Shown: one piece after another, positions 34,295-44,399 of the stretch | Numbering within the stretch: the first letter of the stretch is position 1 | Layout: each line of letters begins with the position of its first letter | Source: Rhizopus arrhizus | Lineage: Eukaryota; Mucoromycota; Mucoromycetes; Mucorales; Rhizopodaceae | Direction: 5' to 3' | DNA: 64,000 nucleotides | Assembly: GCA_024220505.1 (NCBI GenBank) | Contig: JAKZZE010000010.1 | Location: 1-64,000, forward strand | Translations under genes and position numbers: made by a program | Notes under the pieces: generated by a model | Database searches by the model: none | Told to the model about the DNA's origin: nothing | Seen by the model: the letters and a program-made list of their open reading frames with translations, nothing else

Positions 34295-35255
34295 AAAGCC
34301 TCGAAATGAAATGTCCAATCAAGAAAGTGTTATCATGCATGTTAACCTTTGCACCAAGAGAGAAAAGACGATATCGATCCATTGCTTGGGTCAAAGTTTC
34401 ACAACGTTCTTGCTTGAAATTGATAAGATTTTTAAACCACATCTCTGGTGTAGTTTGTGAAGCAAGATCGAAGCGTTGTTTCAAGACTTCTTTTGCCTGA
34501 TCCCAATTCAAAGAGGTTTTCTTATCCATACAACGTCTTTTGATGAATCTTTCGAACCAGTCATGGTCGGTATCACTGTCAGACTTTTCAAAAGAAACTT
34601 CCAGGTAGTGCAACCAATGATCCTCTACCGATACATCATAATCCAAGAATTTTCTTTGGAAATCTCTAATGAACATATCCAAAGATGGTTCATTACTTGG
34701 ATTGACGTTTTTATCGCCTTCCCGAAGAGTGAGCTGATACAGAGCACTAGCAGTAGGGTTGACGTTGAATTTTGGGATTTCACGGCTTGGAATAAGTCTA
34801 TCCTTGGGTGATGAATTTTTAGATCCATTGCCCTTCAACTCATGATTATGCAGTTCTAACTGGGAAGCAATAAGAGCGTTAACATCATTTAAAGCTGATA
34901 CAGCATAGCTCAATTGCTTTTCGTTTTCTTCAAGTAAAGTTAGCTTATTTTCTAAAATAAAACTCGCTTTATTATTATTTAATTTTTCAATTAAATCAAA
35001 GAACAAGGATTTTTGAGCCATTAACCTCTCCATATACTTGGAAGGGTCCGAAGAAGGAACAGCAGGAGAAGAATCAGTAACTTCATCCATCTCAACATCA
35101 GTTTCAATGGATGCATCATCACGAGGATGGATGGATGAGTTTGACGCTCTACTTTCGAGAGTTTCAAGATCCATTCTATCCAAGGACTTAGCTACTTCAT
35201 CAGCTGAATCCTTTTCAACGTTTTTGGCAGGGGATTGATTAATAGAAGAATTCAT
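34295..35255 (-). pseudogene. Chromovirus Gag, N-terminal part
   Basis: The first 320 or so codons of Gag, starting MNSSINQSPAKN at 35255, ten bases from the LTR. It is nearly identical to residues 1-323 of chromovirus copy 1, then runs into the solo LTR at 34294. Acidic Ser-rich N-terminus followed by the capsid-like region (WLHYLEVSFEKS, AKEVLKQRFDLAS). Confidence 0.92.
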
Positions 35256-35264
35256 TCAAAAAAA

Positions 35265-35598
35265 TGAGATATTTGCAGATAATTAAGTGAGAAAAAAGAA
35301 AGGAGATAGTACTTGAAAACTAGTGAATGAGTCTCTATGTAACCTCTTTATTAGATTTCAAGACGAGAGAGAGAACCCATTTAATCAAACTACGCCTTTA
35401 TATAGGAAATGAAATTATTCAGGGACCGAAGTGAGTTCAAGGTCAATTTTAGTACTGAGCTTGAACAATATAAACATTGTATATGAGCTTTTAAGGAATA
35501 TGTAATAAGTAATATTATGTATTCAGTACTTGTTATTTCTTATATAAGATCTGAGTAATCTCATACGAATAATAGTATTTAATGAGGTAAATACGACA
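35265..35598 (-). repeat. 5' LTR of chromovirus copy 2
   Basis: A 334-bp LTR, upstream in element orientation. It is directly followed by T7GAATG and the gag ATG, so no tRNA primer-binding site starting TGG can be placed at the usual position. Confidence 0.93.
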
Positions 35599-35603
35599 TA
35601 GAT

Positions 35604-36640
35604 AGTATGTTTGAACAAGACAAAAGGTATAATTTGTTTGCTTGTTATTTTTTCTTAACTGATGTTTCTTATTTATTAGATTTTAATACTTTGTTTTATT
35701 TTGCAATGTGGATTTTGTATGAAGCGACTGTGATGATATTAACGATAACAGCAATGATGATAGAGTATTATTAAACCCAATAAAGCATAGGCGCACGGAC
35801 TTGAGGAAAAGTAACAATGGTTGTATAAGACAATTATCTATCATGTGATAAAAAAAAAGGAAAACAATATTGGTAAATAGAAATAAAATTGCATATGTTT
35901 AAATATTAATTATTCTGTTGAATGTAGATTGCAATGTAGATTGTTGAAAGTAATTAAATCTGCTAAATGGGTTGCATTGAATATTGTCGAGGACAGGTAA
36001 GTAATGACGTACGATTATATTGGATCTGTTCATTCTGTATTCCTTTTCTTTTATTATTCCTTTTCATTTGTTATTATTTTTTTTGTTATTACTTTTTTTT
36101 TTATTCAAATGTATATTGAATGAATAACATAATAAAATAAATAAAGCATCGTATTATTAAATCATTTAAATTTGTCCATTTATACTGCCCTATACAATAA
36201 TAAACCTACCCATTTTACTGGACATAATTGCTTAAACGTAGCCATACTCTGCTTATATACAGAACAGCTAATGTCTGCCTCGTCCAGTTAAATTGTTATA
36301 TTTTACATCAATTTTATTCCATTTTACTCCAATTTTGCCTCATCCAATTAAATTGTTATGTGAAAGCGTATGAAAGTTCATGTAGCATCATGTTTTATTC
36401 CAATTTTATTCCTAATTATGCTAAATTCGACATTTTTAGCATTTTTATTTTATTAATCCGCGCCTGCAATGAGTGTTATGCGGAGATTTTTTGCGCCGTA
36501 GTGAATATCCTTAATGTCGTGTGAGATCACTCAAAAGATTCTTAAAATTAATAATTTGACTGTATATCATATATAGCACTTCGTGCTATGTACGATAAAC
36601 AGCCCACACAATTTATACCGTACTACCTCGGACCCTAAAT
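35604..36640. other. AT-rich intergenic DNA with short repeats
   Basis: No gene is supported. Two copies of a segment containing CCARTTAAATTGTTATRT lie near 36284 and 36345. A small hairpin (ATAGCAC-TTC-GTGCTAT) lies near 36574-36590. ORF 36228-36524 is built on the direct repeat and has no family features. Confidence 0.45.
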
Positions 36641-36780
36641 CATATAGTTATATTCTAAGACGTAGTTTGTATTGAATGGGCTCTCTCTCTCGTCCTTACT
36701 CAATAAAGAGGTTCAAGAGACTCATCGATTATTTGATTTATTTGTTAATTTTATTAATCGAGAGAAACAACACGCCTATT
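36641..36780 (+). repeat. Diverged chromovirus-like LTR relic
   Basis: The stretch ACGTAGTTTGTATTGAATGG..CTCTCTCTCGTC..AGAGACTCATCGA resembles the TATA-downstream part of the chromovirus LTR (compare about 4170-4250). Borders were not found, so it may be a related LTR family or a fragment. The overlapping ORFs at 36672-36963 are not convincing. Confidence 0.35.
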
Positions 36781-37038
36781 CCACAAAAACATTCCCGAGT
36801 CATTGTCATACATTTCGTTTTTGTAACAGCATTATCTCGGATTACAACGCCGAATCAGGTCCCACATTTCAGCCCCATCGCTGGTCCCGTTCCAGGTCCT
36901 GTTACACTGCATAAAATAAAAAGAAAGTTCTTTTTAATTTATTACGTATTGGCGAGATTTTAAAACGTTTTCCCTTAAGATATTTTAGTTTAAGTTTTTT
37001 ATATTATCTAGAATTTTAGTTTGTGGAAAAAGATATAT

Positions 37039-37108
37039 AAGAGCAAGTTTAAGTCACCTGAAGAAGCTTCATTTCGAAGCGAAAGCGCCGCTCGTGCTTT
37101 TTGTTCTT
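37039..37108 (+). ncRNA. Hammerhead-like ribozyme, copy 1
   Basis: Core elements are in order: CTGAAGA (37058-37064, fits CUGANGA), stem II GCTTC/GAAGC (37066-37070 with 37076-37080), GAAA (37081-37084), short stem III GC/GC closing GCC (37085-37091), then T-C and the predicted cleavage point after 37093. Helix I forms from CAC (37055-37057) with GTG (37094-37096) and, beyond a 9/5-nt internal loop, AAGAGCA (37039-37045) with TGTTCTT (37102-37108). Helix I is the open helix (type I layout). One extra A (37065) lies between the core and stem II. Activity is inferred, not shown. Confidence 0.62.
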
Positions 37109-37560
37109 GTTTTGTTGTTCTTTTTGGACTTTTTGGGTTATATTTATTTTATTTTATTTTCATATAAAACAACGCCACCATTCGTAATACAATGTAGTTG
37201 CTTTTTCAATAAAACAATTTTTTCCGAAACTTGTGTTCTACAATCTCGGATTTATCTATTACATATTAATTTGTAATACTTTCTTTTTTCCATTCCCTAT
37301 AATACACAATACGCGGATTAAATCTTTATCTTTCAGATTTCACTTAATATGTAATCTGTATTCCATCGGCAAAATATTTTTGTTTTTCCGTTCCTTACCG
37401 TCTATTATGTATCATCACAAGCATCTTTGGACTACTTATCATGTACGACAACGTGCATCTTACGCCATTATTTCATATATCGTGTACCACCATGTACATC
37501 TTAGATTATGGACATTATCTCCGCCTATCGGCAGTATCTTGACAAGGAAAAAGTATATAA

Positions 37561-37632
37561 AGAGCAGGTATAAACCACCTGATGAAGCTTCATATCTCGA
37601 AGCGAAAGACATTGTCTAGTGTGTCTTGCTCT
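37561..37632 (+). ncRNA. Hammerhead-like ribozyme, copy 2
   Basis: CTGATGA (37579-37585), extra A (37586), stem II GCTTC/GAAGC (37587-37591 with 37599-37603), GAAA (37604-37607), stem III GAC/GTC around ATT (37608-37616), T-A, predicted cleavage after 37618. Helix I: CAC (37576-37578) with GTG (37619-37621), a 9/5-nt internal loop identical in size to copy 1, then AGAGCA (37561-37566) with TGCTCT (37627-37632). The helix I pairing is kept although the bases differ from copy 1 (a G-C here where copy 1 has G-U). A TATA-like box precedes both copies. Confidence 0.68.
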
Positions 37633-37809
37633 CTTTCTGTTGAAACTTTATTGCCCTTTTCTTGGTTTTCTTGGATTTCATCTTTAATTTTTTAATACAA
37701 CCACAAACCTTGTCCTTTCTCTTCTTGGTTCTTTTTCATCTTTTTTGGTCTTTTTGGTCCTTTTTGGTTCGTCTCTTCGTTCTTTTTTGGTTCTTTTCTG
37801 GTTTTTTTA

Positions 37810-38562
37810 ATGTCCGGGCCAATTAGTTTATTTGCAAGTAATAATCCAGACAATTATGGTTTTCCAATTCTTTCTATGGATGGATTTCGTATTGCGGAAT
37901 CTGAATTCGTATACATCCCTGCAGTCAAATCGGAAGTTTCGGGATTTTCACCTTGGATCTTCGATGCCATCAAATTTATATACAATACCGTATTCAAGGA
38001 CAATTACGAACAATTTTCGATTTTAGAACGTTCGGTTCTTAGATTAGAAAAACACCGCCGTGATGGAACGTATCCTCCATTTACCATAAAAAGTTTTTCC
38101 GGTGTTTCAGATACATCTTATCACACGGATAAGTGTATTTCATCTGAACTACGTAATACCTACCTTGCCACAATTGAGGAGGTTACACGCGTTGCCCGAA
38201 ATGGATTATTGAATCAAATTATTGATTCTAAAAAATACGCATTACAAAAACGACAATATTTATGTTCAAGTATAAATGTTTTATGTTCGTTTAGGGACCG
38301 CATTATAGAAAATTTGACTGGTATGAATAAATCTTTAAATATGGTTGATTCGGAGTTACCTCAAATATCTAGAGCATTATGTCATTTGGTATTTATGATG
38401 CAAAATCGTCATGCAATGATAGCTTGGTCAAATTTTCAATTATCTCGGGAAAAACAAAAAATTAAAACAGCAGCTGACTCAGTTATGGATATCTCTTCAT
38501 CATTAACTCCGACAGAAATGTCAGATTCTATTGAACGGCTTGTAAATGTTGTAGAACAGTAA
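37810..38562 (+). CDS. Unidentified 250-aa protein, C-terminus cut by an LTR
   Basis: A single open frame starting at the first ATG after a long T-rich leader with repeated TTTTTGGT units (about 37725-37808). I do not recognise the family. The protein is soluble, mixed alpha-helical in appearance, with no signal peptide or TM segment; the second half (SFRDRIIENLTGMNKS onward) looks helical. The last codons (VVEQ, stop) are read from the LTR that starts at 38547, so the original protein was longer. Its place after two hammerhead-like repeats and among transposons suggests ORF1 of a retroelement, which is inference. Confidence 0.5.
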   Translation: MSGPISLFASNNPDNYGFPILSMDGFRIAESEFVYIPAVKSEVSGFSPWIFDAIKFIYNTVFKDNYEQFSILERSVLRLEKHRRDGTYPPFTIKSFSGVSDTSYHTDKCISSELRNTYLATIEEVTRVARNGLLNQIIDSKKYALQKRQYLCSSINVLCSFRDRIIENLTGMNKSLNMVDSELPQISRALCHLVFMMQNRHAMIAWSNFQLSREKQKIKTAADSVMDISSSLTPTEMSDSIERLVNVVEQ

Positions 38563-39121
38563 CTGATCGTAGTAGACATTGATAAACATAAGTCTTAATA
38601 CAAGATCATAATTAAATAAAATAAAAATACAAGTTTATTTAAATAAGATCATACAATCAATTCCAATTAAACATGTTCTTTTAGAATATGCTTTGTATTA
38701 ATGAGAGTTCTTTGATAAGAAGAAGTATCAACTAAAATAACAAGATCCAATCCAATATCAGGAATATTGCTAATCTTTCACATAATTGAAATAACGCGTA
38801 AAATAACGTTATTCAAATCAGTGAGGAATTCCCAGAATAAAAGATAATCTATGACAGACATACAAAAGAACAAATGAAAAGTTTTCATAATCATAATCAT
38901 AATTATAGATGACACTTGCTAAAGTACCTGAATATTAGAAGAACGCTTACAATAGAAGATATCAAGCCACTCACTCAATAAGATATAAATACCTGCCTTC
39001 AATTAGAATAATTTTTACTTAAAACTTAAACTGAAATAAAGATCAGTCTCAAAAAGTACACAAACTGTTTCTTTATTTTTTTTTCTATCTTTTTCTTAAT
39101 AACTATTACCATTATACAACA
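38547..39121 (+). repeat. Solo LTR, 575-bp family, copy A
   Basis: TGTTGTAG..TATACAACA, 575 bp. It is the inverted counterpart of 39816-40390 and related to 28219-28796. No matching target duplication flanks it (GTAAA left, TCATT right), so it was rearranged after insertion. AATAAAG..CAGTCTCAAAAAGT near 39035 marks the polyadenylation region. Confidence 0.85.
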
Positions 39122-39189
39122 TCATTAATCATTAATAGTGTGAGTATATGGAATTGTAGACTTATTAAGATTTTTTTTTAATAGGTAAT

Positions 39190-39815
39190 TTACTTACGAA
39201 GAGACTTAAGTCGTTTACTGGAACGAGTAGCTGTGGATGAAGTATTACAAATTTTTTTGGTTGGAGGCTTATTACGACGAGTTCTTTTAACAGATCGTGT
39301 TAAAGAGCCAACATTAGATTTGATTGTGGATTTTTTATCAACCAAATTAGAATTGGTTTCCTCATCAGAAGAGAAATGTTTCATAGCAGCACTTATAGTA
39401 CCAGATGGTGTAGATTTTAATACTTCAGATGAAGATGGAGAATTGGTAATTGGAGCATTTTTTGGAGGAATATACTTTTTACCAAGATTTTTCCAATAGT
39501 TGCGTAGTGTGTTAGGGTCATTAAACTTATCTGCAGATAGCCATTCATCCCACTCACTGCTATAGTTTTTCCAACGTACAAGGTACTCACAGTCTTTTGG
39601 AGGGCCACGATGGTTTATAACTGCCTCGATTTCGAAATTTATGATCTCATTACCTTCATCATCCAGTTCGATCACTTCTTCATTAGAGATTAATTTCAGC
39701 TCAACAGAAGTGTAGGCACGAGGCATAAGGACACCAGTTCCGTCATGTAAGATATAGGCATTTCCTTTATTTTTACGTACGACTGTATATGATCCTTCAT
39801 AAGCTGGAGCAAGTT
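39190..39815 (-). pseudogene. Chromovirus Pol fragment with chromodomain
   Basis: A fragment matching the C-terminal end of the chromovirus Pol (chromodomain CEYLVRWKNYSSEWDEW and basic tail ending KRLKSLRK). It shows the native C-terminus that is displaced in the copy at 28797. It is cut on the right by LTR copy B after GCAAGTT, and the rest of the element is absent. Confidence 0.9.
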
Positions 39816-40390
39816 TGTTGTATAATGGTTAAGGTAATAAAATAAAAGGTGGAAACAAAAATAAAGAAACAGTTTGTGTACTTTTTGAGACTGATCTTTA
39901 TTTCAGTTTAAGTTTTAAGTAAAAATTATTCTAATTGAAGGCAGGTATTTATATCTTATTGAGTGAGTGGCTTGATATCTTCTATTGTAAGCGTTCTTCT
40001 AATATTCAGGTACTTTAGCAAGTGTCATCTATAATTATGATTATGATTATGAAAACTTTTCATTTGTTCTTTTGTATGTCTGTCATAGATTATCTTTTAT
40101 TCTGGGAATTCCTCACTGATTTGAATAACGTTATTTTACGCGTTATTTCAATTATGTGAAAGATTAGCAATATTCCTGATATTGGATTGGATCTTGTTAT
40201 TTTAGTTGATACTTCTTCTTATCAAAGAACTCTCATTAATACAAAGCATATTCTAAAAGAACATGTTTAATTGGAATTGATTGTATGATCTTATTTAAAT
40301 AAACTTGTATTTTTATTTTATTTAATTATGATCTTGTATTAAGACTTATGTTTATCAATGTCTACTACGATCAGTTACTGTTCTACAACA
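39816..40390 (-). repeat. Solo LTR, 575-bp family, copy B (inverted)
   Basis: 575 bp, reverse complement of copy A with scattered differences mostly near one end. Together they form an inverted repeat with arms of 575 bp around a 694-bp spacer. No target duplication is visible (AAGTT left, AATGA right). Confidence 0.85.
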
Positions 40391-41338
40391 AATGATACTT
40401 GATCGCTATGTAATAACTATCTTTGGAGTATAACACTTTCCTTTTTTGACTTTCTTATCCATTTTACTCTTTAGTTATTTCTAAATAAACATCATTCAAA
40501 TCAAATCTATTTTATTATTTTTATTTTACTTTATTCGAAGCAATTTAATCTACTTAGCAAGGTCTGGTGGTCATTTAGCACATGCAATTCATACACAAAT
40601 CTTTGTTTTCCTGTCAAGAATCTTTTAGATCAAGCCTATTTAACACTACACAAATCTAACAAACTCCAATCTCAATGATAATAAGAATGATGATGATACC
40701 AACAATTTTATTTTAAGTTAATCAACCTAATTCAACTTCATAAAATGAATTTAAGATATTAACTCAAAAACATACAAAAACAACTCAAAAGATAAAATCC
40801 TCACAAAACAAAAAACTATAAATAGCCATCCTTTCTTTTATTTTTTATTGATTTCACTTCTTGAAAACTTTTCTTTTCTCGTTTGTTTCATTATATTTTT
40901 ATAAAATGAGTATCTTTGAATCGAATGCTATATTTTTTATTTAAAATCAAGAACAAGTCTCTTGAAGCATATACTTTATTGTAATCCTTTTTACCTATGT
41001 TCTGTACTGCTACTCCTTAAGCAAGTTTGATCTACTTATCAAAATTTGGTGGTCACTTATTACAAGCGAACGTATACTCAATATATTACTATTTTTGGAA
41101 CCAGACACTATTAAAGCCTTCTATATCAAAACATCTTACAATCAATCATATTTAACATCACAAGCACCTAGAAGCGAAGAATACATCAAGCAATCAAGAT
41201 TTGGAAAAATCCTACTGAGCTGTGATGACGTCCCAGCTCCAGCAAACATTAGTGATGGTTATATCTTGTGAGTTTATTCATTTTTTGAACTTTATTCTTT
41301 TTTGAATTTTATTTTTGAGTTTGTTTTCTATTTGAAAA

Positions 41339-41371
<33 letters not shown>

Positions 41372-42508
41372 CAAGCTTTATAATTTTTTATTTAGTATAA
41401 AAAGGACACCCTTTTTATCTCTATTACCTCACTTCTCTTTGTCATATTTTTATACAAATATCCACTAAATCAAATTATTTTATTTCTGAATCTTTTGTCA
41501 TTATCTTTAAATACAAGCAAGGCAAATCCCTTGAAGCCAGTTTATTTCTTTGCAAATACTTTACAAGATCCGGTAATTGCTTACAACCAGCAATTTATTG
41601 AGCTTTCAGCAAAAAGCTTTGTTTAATACAACAGATAGTCATGCCTGCTAGAGGCACTATCTAATTTGTCCAATGCTATTTTAAAACCTAGTCAATAAAA
41701 TTATTAAGTGCCACTTGTTTTCATTTTTTTTTCATTTAATCTAATCTAGTACACTATTTCCAGAAATTAAAGTCGCGTTTTTACAAATTTTATAATACAA
41801 TATATACAAAAAAGCGACAAGTAAACGCGACATCTATTCCTGGAAACAGTGTATAGTTTGCATTTTTGATCAAGTACATAAAAATGTTCAACTATTTAAG
41901 CTTATTTTTTAAATACATGCAAATGATTATGATGACAGTAAACAAGTACTTGTATGAATACAATATCCTTTAATAAACCATCAAGAGTCAATGAAATATA
42001 AACGTGATGGTTTTTATAGCACCTGCAAAACTTTTAATATTTGATATATAAAAATAGAATGACCATTCATGTAAGATAAAGCTGATAACAGTAACTTTGA
42101 TAACAATCTTGTGGCGGGAAAGATACAAAACTATTAATGAAAGTTAAATAAGTGTAATCAAATAATAAAGTATTCTGAACGATGTACCTGCTACAAAGTT
42201 ACTTTAAAGAAATTGAATAATTTGCAGTAGAACATGGTAGCTCTGCATCCTCTTTCTATATTTTTAGATAAAATGATGGTAATTGGTTGATTAGTCAATC
42301 AAGTTTACCAAGTGACAGTGAAGCAATCAAAATTCAGGTGAAAGAAGCATAAATCAAACATTAAAATAATAAGAATGATTTTAACGTAAACATGTTTAAT
42401 GTCCATTTTATTTTATTTTTTTAAGTGTTTCCATTTTTGTTTATAATTCATTTCATTGATCCAACTTGATTTTACCCTTTTGTTTGTGGTATCGTCTATT
42501 TTTCATTG
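40391..42508. other. Intergenic DNA with three degenerate tandem segments
   Basis: Segments near 40440-40640, 40800-41110 and 41400-41620 resemble each other. The first two share YTTAATCTACTTA..GGTGGTCAYTTA. The last two share a TATAAA box, a short CT-rich leader and CYCTTGAAGC. They look like decayed copies of one small transcription unit, but no intact frame was found. A T tract of 30 bases lies at 41341-41370. Positions 41860-42508 show nothing else. Confidence 0.4.
41752..41851. mobile_element. 100-bp MITE with TA target
   Basis: Inverted ends CACTATTTCCAGAAATTAAA and, on the other strand, CACTGTTTCCAGGAATAGAT, both followed by GTCGCGTTT, with TA on each side (41750-41751, 41852-41853). 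The whole element is 100 bp and can fold into one hairpin. It fits a non-autonomous mariner-type element. No matching full-length copy is in the window. Confidence 0.8.
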
Positions 42509-43795
42509 TTAGGATGTCTTCTTTTTGTTTCGGGATTCATAATAAACCAAGAAGTCTCGTTTGTCATTCATGGTCAAGTTTGTTTTTCGAAGTTTTGACA
42601 AGTGACCGAGAGAAGCCAGTATGTCAGAGTCTAATTCACCTTTTGCCAACATTCTCACATTCAAACCGTTGTGAAACTAGAGTGTTGCTGTCAATATAAA
42701 TCATTTTTGTTTTGGATGTTTACCTGTGAGCATAATTTAAAGAAATGAATCCACTGATTTCCAATAGTAAAAGTAGGTGGCATGCTACCATATTCATACC
42801 TATTCTGTCATAAGTATCAAATAAAATTATAATAAGCTTTGATCCTACTTGAAAGATAATAAATGAAATCTATTCAAATCGACATCATCAAACGACAAAG
42901 GAACAAACTTTAATAAAGCTCTTCCATTGGTCGTTGTACCTTCTGGGAAAATAACAATAGGACCCCAACCTTGTTCTTTAGCTTTCAATGATAACTCTTT
43001 GATGTCATATACAGTGGATGTGGGTGTTGCTGGAGGGATCTGATTGACGGATCGAATGGCTTGCCACAATGAAATTTTCTTTACTTGAGTTGTATTTGAA
43101 TAAACCTGTGTAAAGACAGGATTAAACCTAATACAGGATAAGTAGATAGTCATACATTGCGTCTTATTTTACTTGTAAGCAAGATAAAGTATATCAACAT
43201 AAGATGTCCAGTTGGATATAATAATATCTCCATCTTTTACTGAACCACTTTTAATATTACCTCGACTATTCATCATCATCAGCTACTTTTCTTTTCCTTT
43301 TGTTCGATTTACCTTTTACGAATAGAAACAGTTTCTGTTTTAATATGAAAGAAGCCCATAAAAAACAGAATAGATCGAGTCAAGATGGTAGAGAATAGTG
43401 TTTGCCAAGCTCTTTTAAGTGGTTTTATGGGTGTCTATGATGAATGTAAATAACGCGCACATGTAGAAAGGTAGGTCTATTTACTAAAAGACTGCCTAAA
43501 ATAGAAACAAAAAGAACATAACATAAACTGAGTAATAAGATGACTGGAAGCTTAATCAGCCCTTGAACAGAACCAGCGATGGTATGAACAATGTTTGATA
43601 GTGTCACCAGAAAACTAGAGTCAGTTCGAGGTGGCTATGATTGCGTGAATGTGTGTGATGTCAAAGAAGTGTTCTTGTTTCATATATTGTATATTTACCA
43701 CAGGAGGAAGAAAAGGTTGAATACCAGTACCCGCGTCCTATGCATACAGTTTTAATACAAGATCATTCAACCTTCTTCTTCTTCTCACCCTCCAT
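42509..43795 (-). CDS. LOA1: Lysophospholipid acyltransferase, Loa1/Vps66-type (PlsC fold)
   Basis: Eight exons join in frame: 43795-43772, 43737-43699, 43634-43485, 43434-43313, 43265-43173, 43127-42849, 42799-42724, 42676-42509, giving 316 residues. There is a hydrophobic helix near residues 50-70 (KLPVILLLSLCYVLFVSILG) and a second at about 90-105. Acyltransferase block I reads SNWTSYVDILYL, with Trp where the usual HX4D has His. Block III is FPEGTTTNGRALLKF, followed by PTFTIGNQW. The C-terminus ends KKKTS, an ER-type basic tail. It probably acylates lysophosphatidic acid at the ER or lipid droplets. The 34-bp first intron is unusually short, so the first eight codons are tentative. Confidence 0.82.
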
Positions 43796-43930
43796 CGTGA
43801 ATATTTCTCCATTATGAAACAAGCAAGAAAAAAGCGTGAAAGGTGTATGTGTGACCTACAAAAAATTCCCCTGGTCACACTTTTTTTTTTTTTTTTTTTT
43901 TTCCTCTTCGTTCTTTTTCAAAAAAAAAAA

Positions 43931-44264
43931 ATGTCATTAAGAACACTCAAATCAACAAAAGAAATACTTCAACAATTAAAGAGTGGATCTGGTGCAGCAC
44001 AATTACCTTCTAATATTTCTAAAATTGCTTTGACTTTTGCATTAAAAGGAAAAAATGAAAGTGCTTCAGCAAGGTTCATTTGTTTTTTTGTTTTTTTTTT
44101 TTTTTTTTTGTTTTTTTCTAATAGAATCAATTAGACACTTTTTGAATGAAAATCTTCCTCGTATTCAATACAATAATCCACAAGTAGAATATGAAGTGAA
44201 TAAAGTAGCTGATGCTAATATCAAACCAACAGTCACCCTTCACTTTCGTAAGTTAAATGGATAA
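43931..44264 (+). CDS. MRP49: Mitochondrial large ribosomal subunit protein mL61 (Mrp49-like)
   Basis: Two exons, 43931-44073 and 44135-44264, encode 90 residues. The splice joins SASA-RHF to give ARHFLNENLPRIQYNNPQV, the hallmark of the ribosomal L51/S25/CI-B8 (thioredoxin-like) domain, after an N-terminus LKSGSGAAQLP typical of fungal Mrp49. It is a structural protein of the mitoribosome. The start lies 135 bp from the divergent LOA1 start, so the two probably share a promoter. The intron carries a long T tract. NDUFA2 is related in fold but has a different N-terminus. Confidence 0.8.
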
Positions 44265-44399
44265 AAGAAAACAATGAATAACGTTTATAAAGGCAACGGA
44301 GCAAGCAAAACATTGGACATTGCTCGTGTGAAATCAAGTACGATTTGTGACCAAATCTTTGCAAACTAGGAAAGTAAAGAATAAATAGACCTTTTTTTT

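Larger units (their letters stand above)
26131..35598 (-). mobile_element. Full-length Ty3/Gypsy chromovirus with nested insertions
   Basis: The element is delimited by 334-bp LTRs (26131-26464 and 35265-35598) that differ at one obvious position and by a perfect 5-bp target duplication TAGAT (26126-26130, 35599-35603). A polypurine tract (GGTCGGGGGCTA in element sense) lies inside the 3' LTR. Later insertions within it are a Tc1 element (26523-28152), a 578-bp solo LTR at the end of pol (28219-28796) and two solo LTRs in gag (33293-33633, 33644-34294). Three of these four broke coding or terminal sequence, so the element is dead although its pol is otherwise open. Confidence 0.95.

Noticed and set aside
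36672..36963. Two overlapping ORFs of 80 and 95 codons
   Set aside because: They read through an LTR-like relic in different frames and neither shows a domain.
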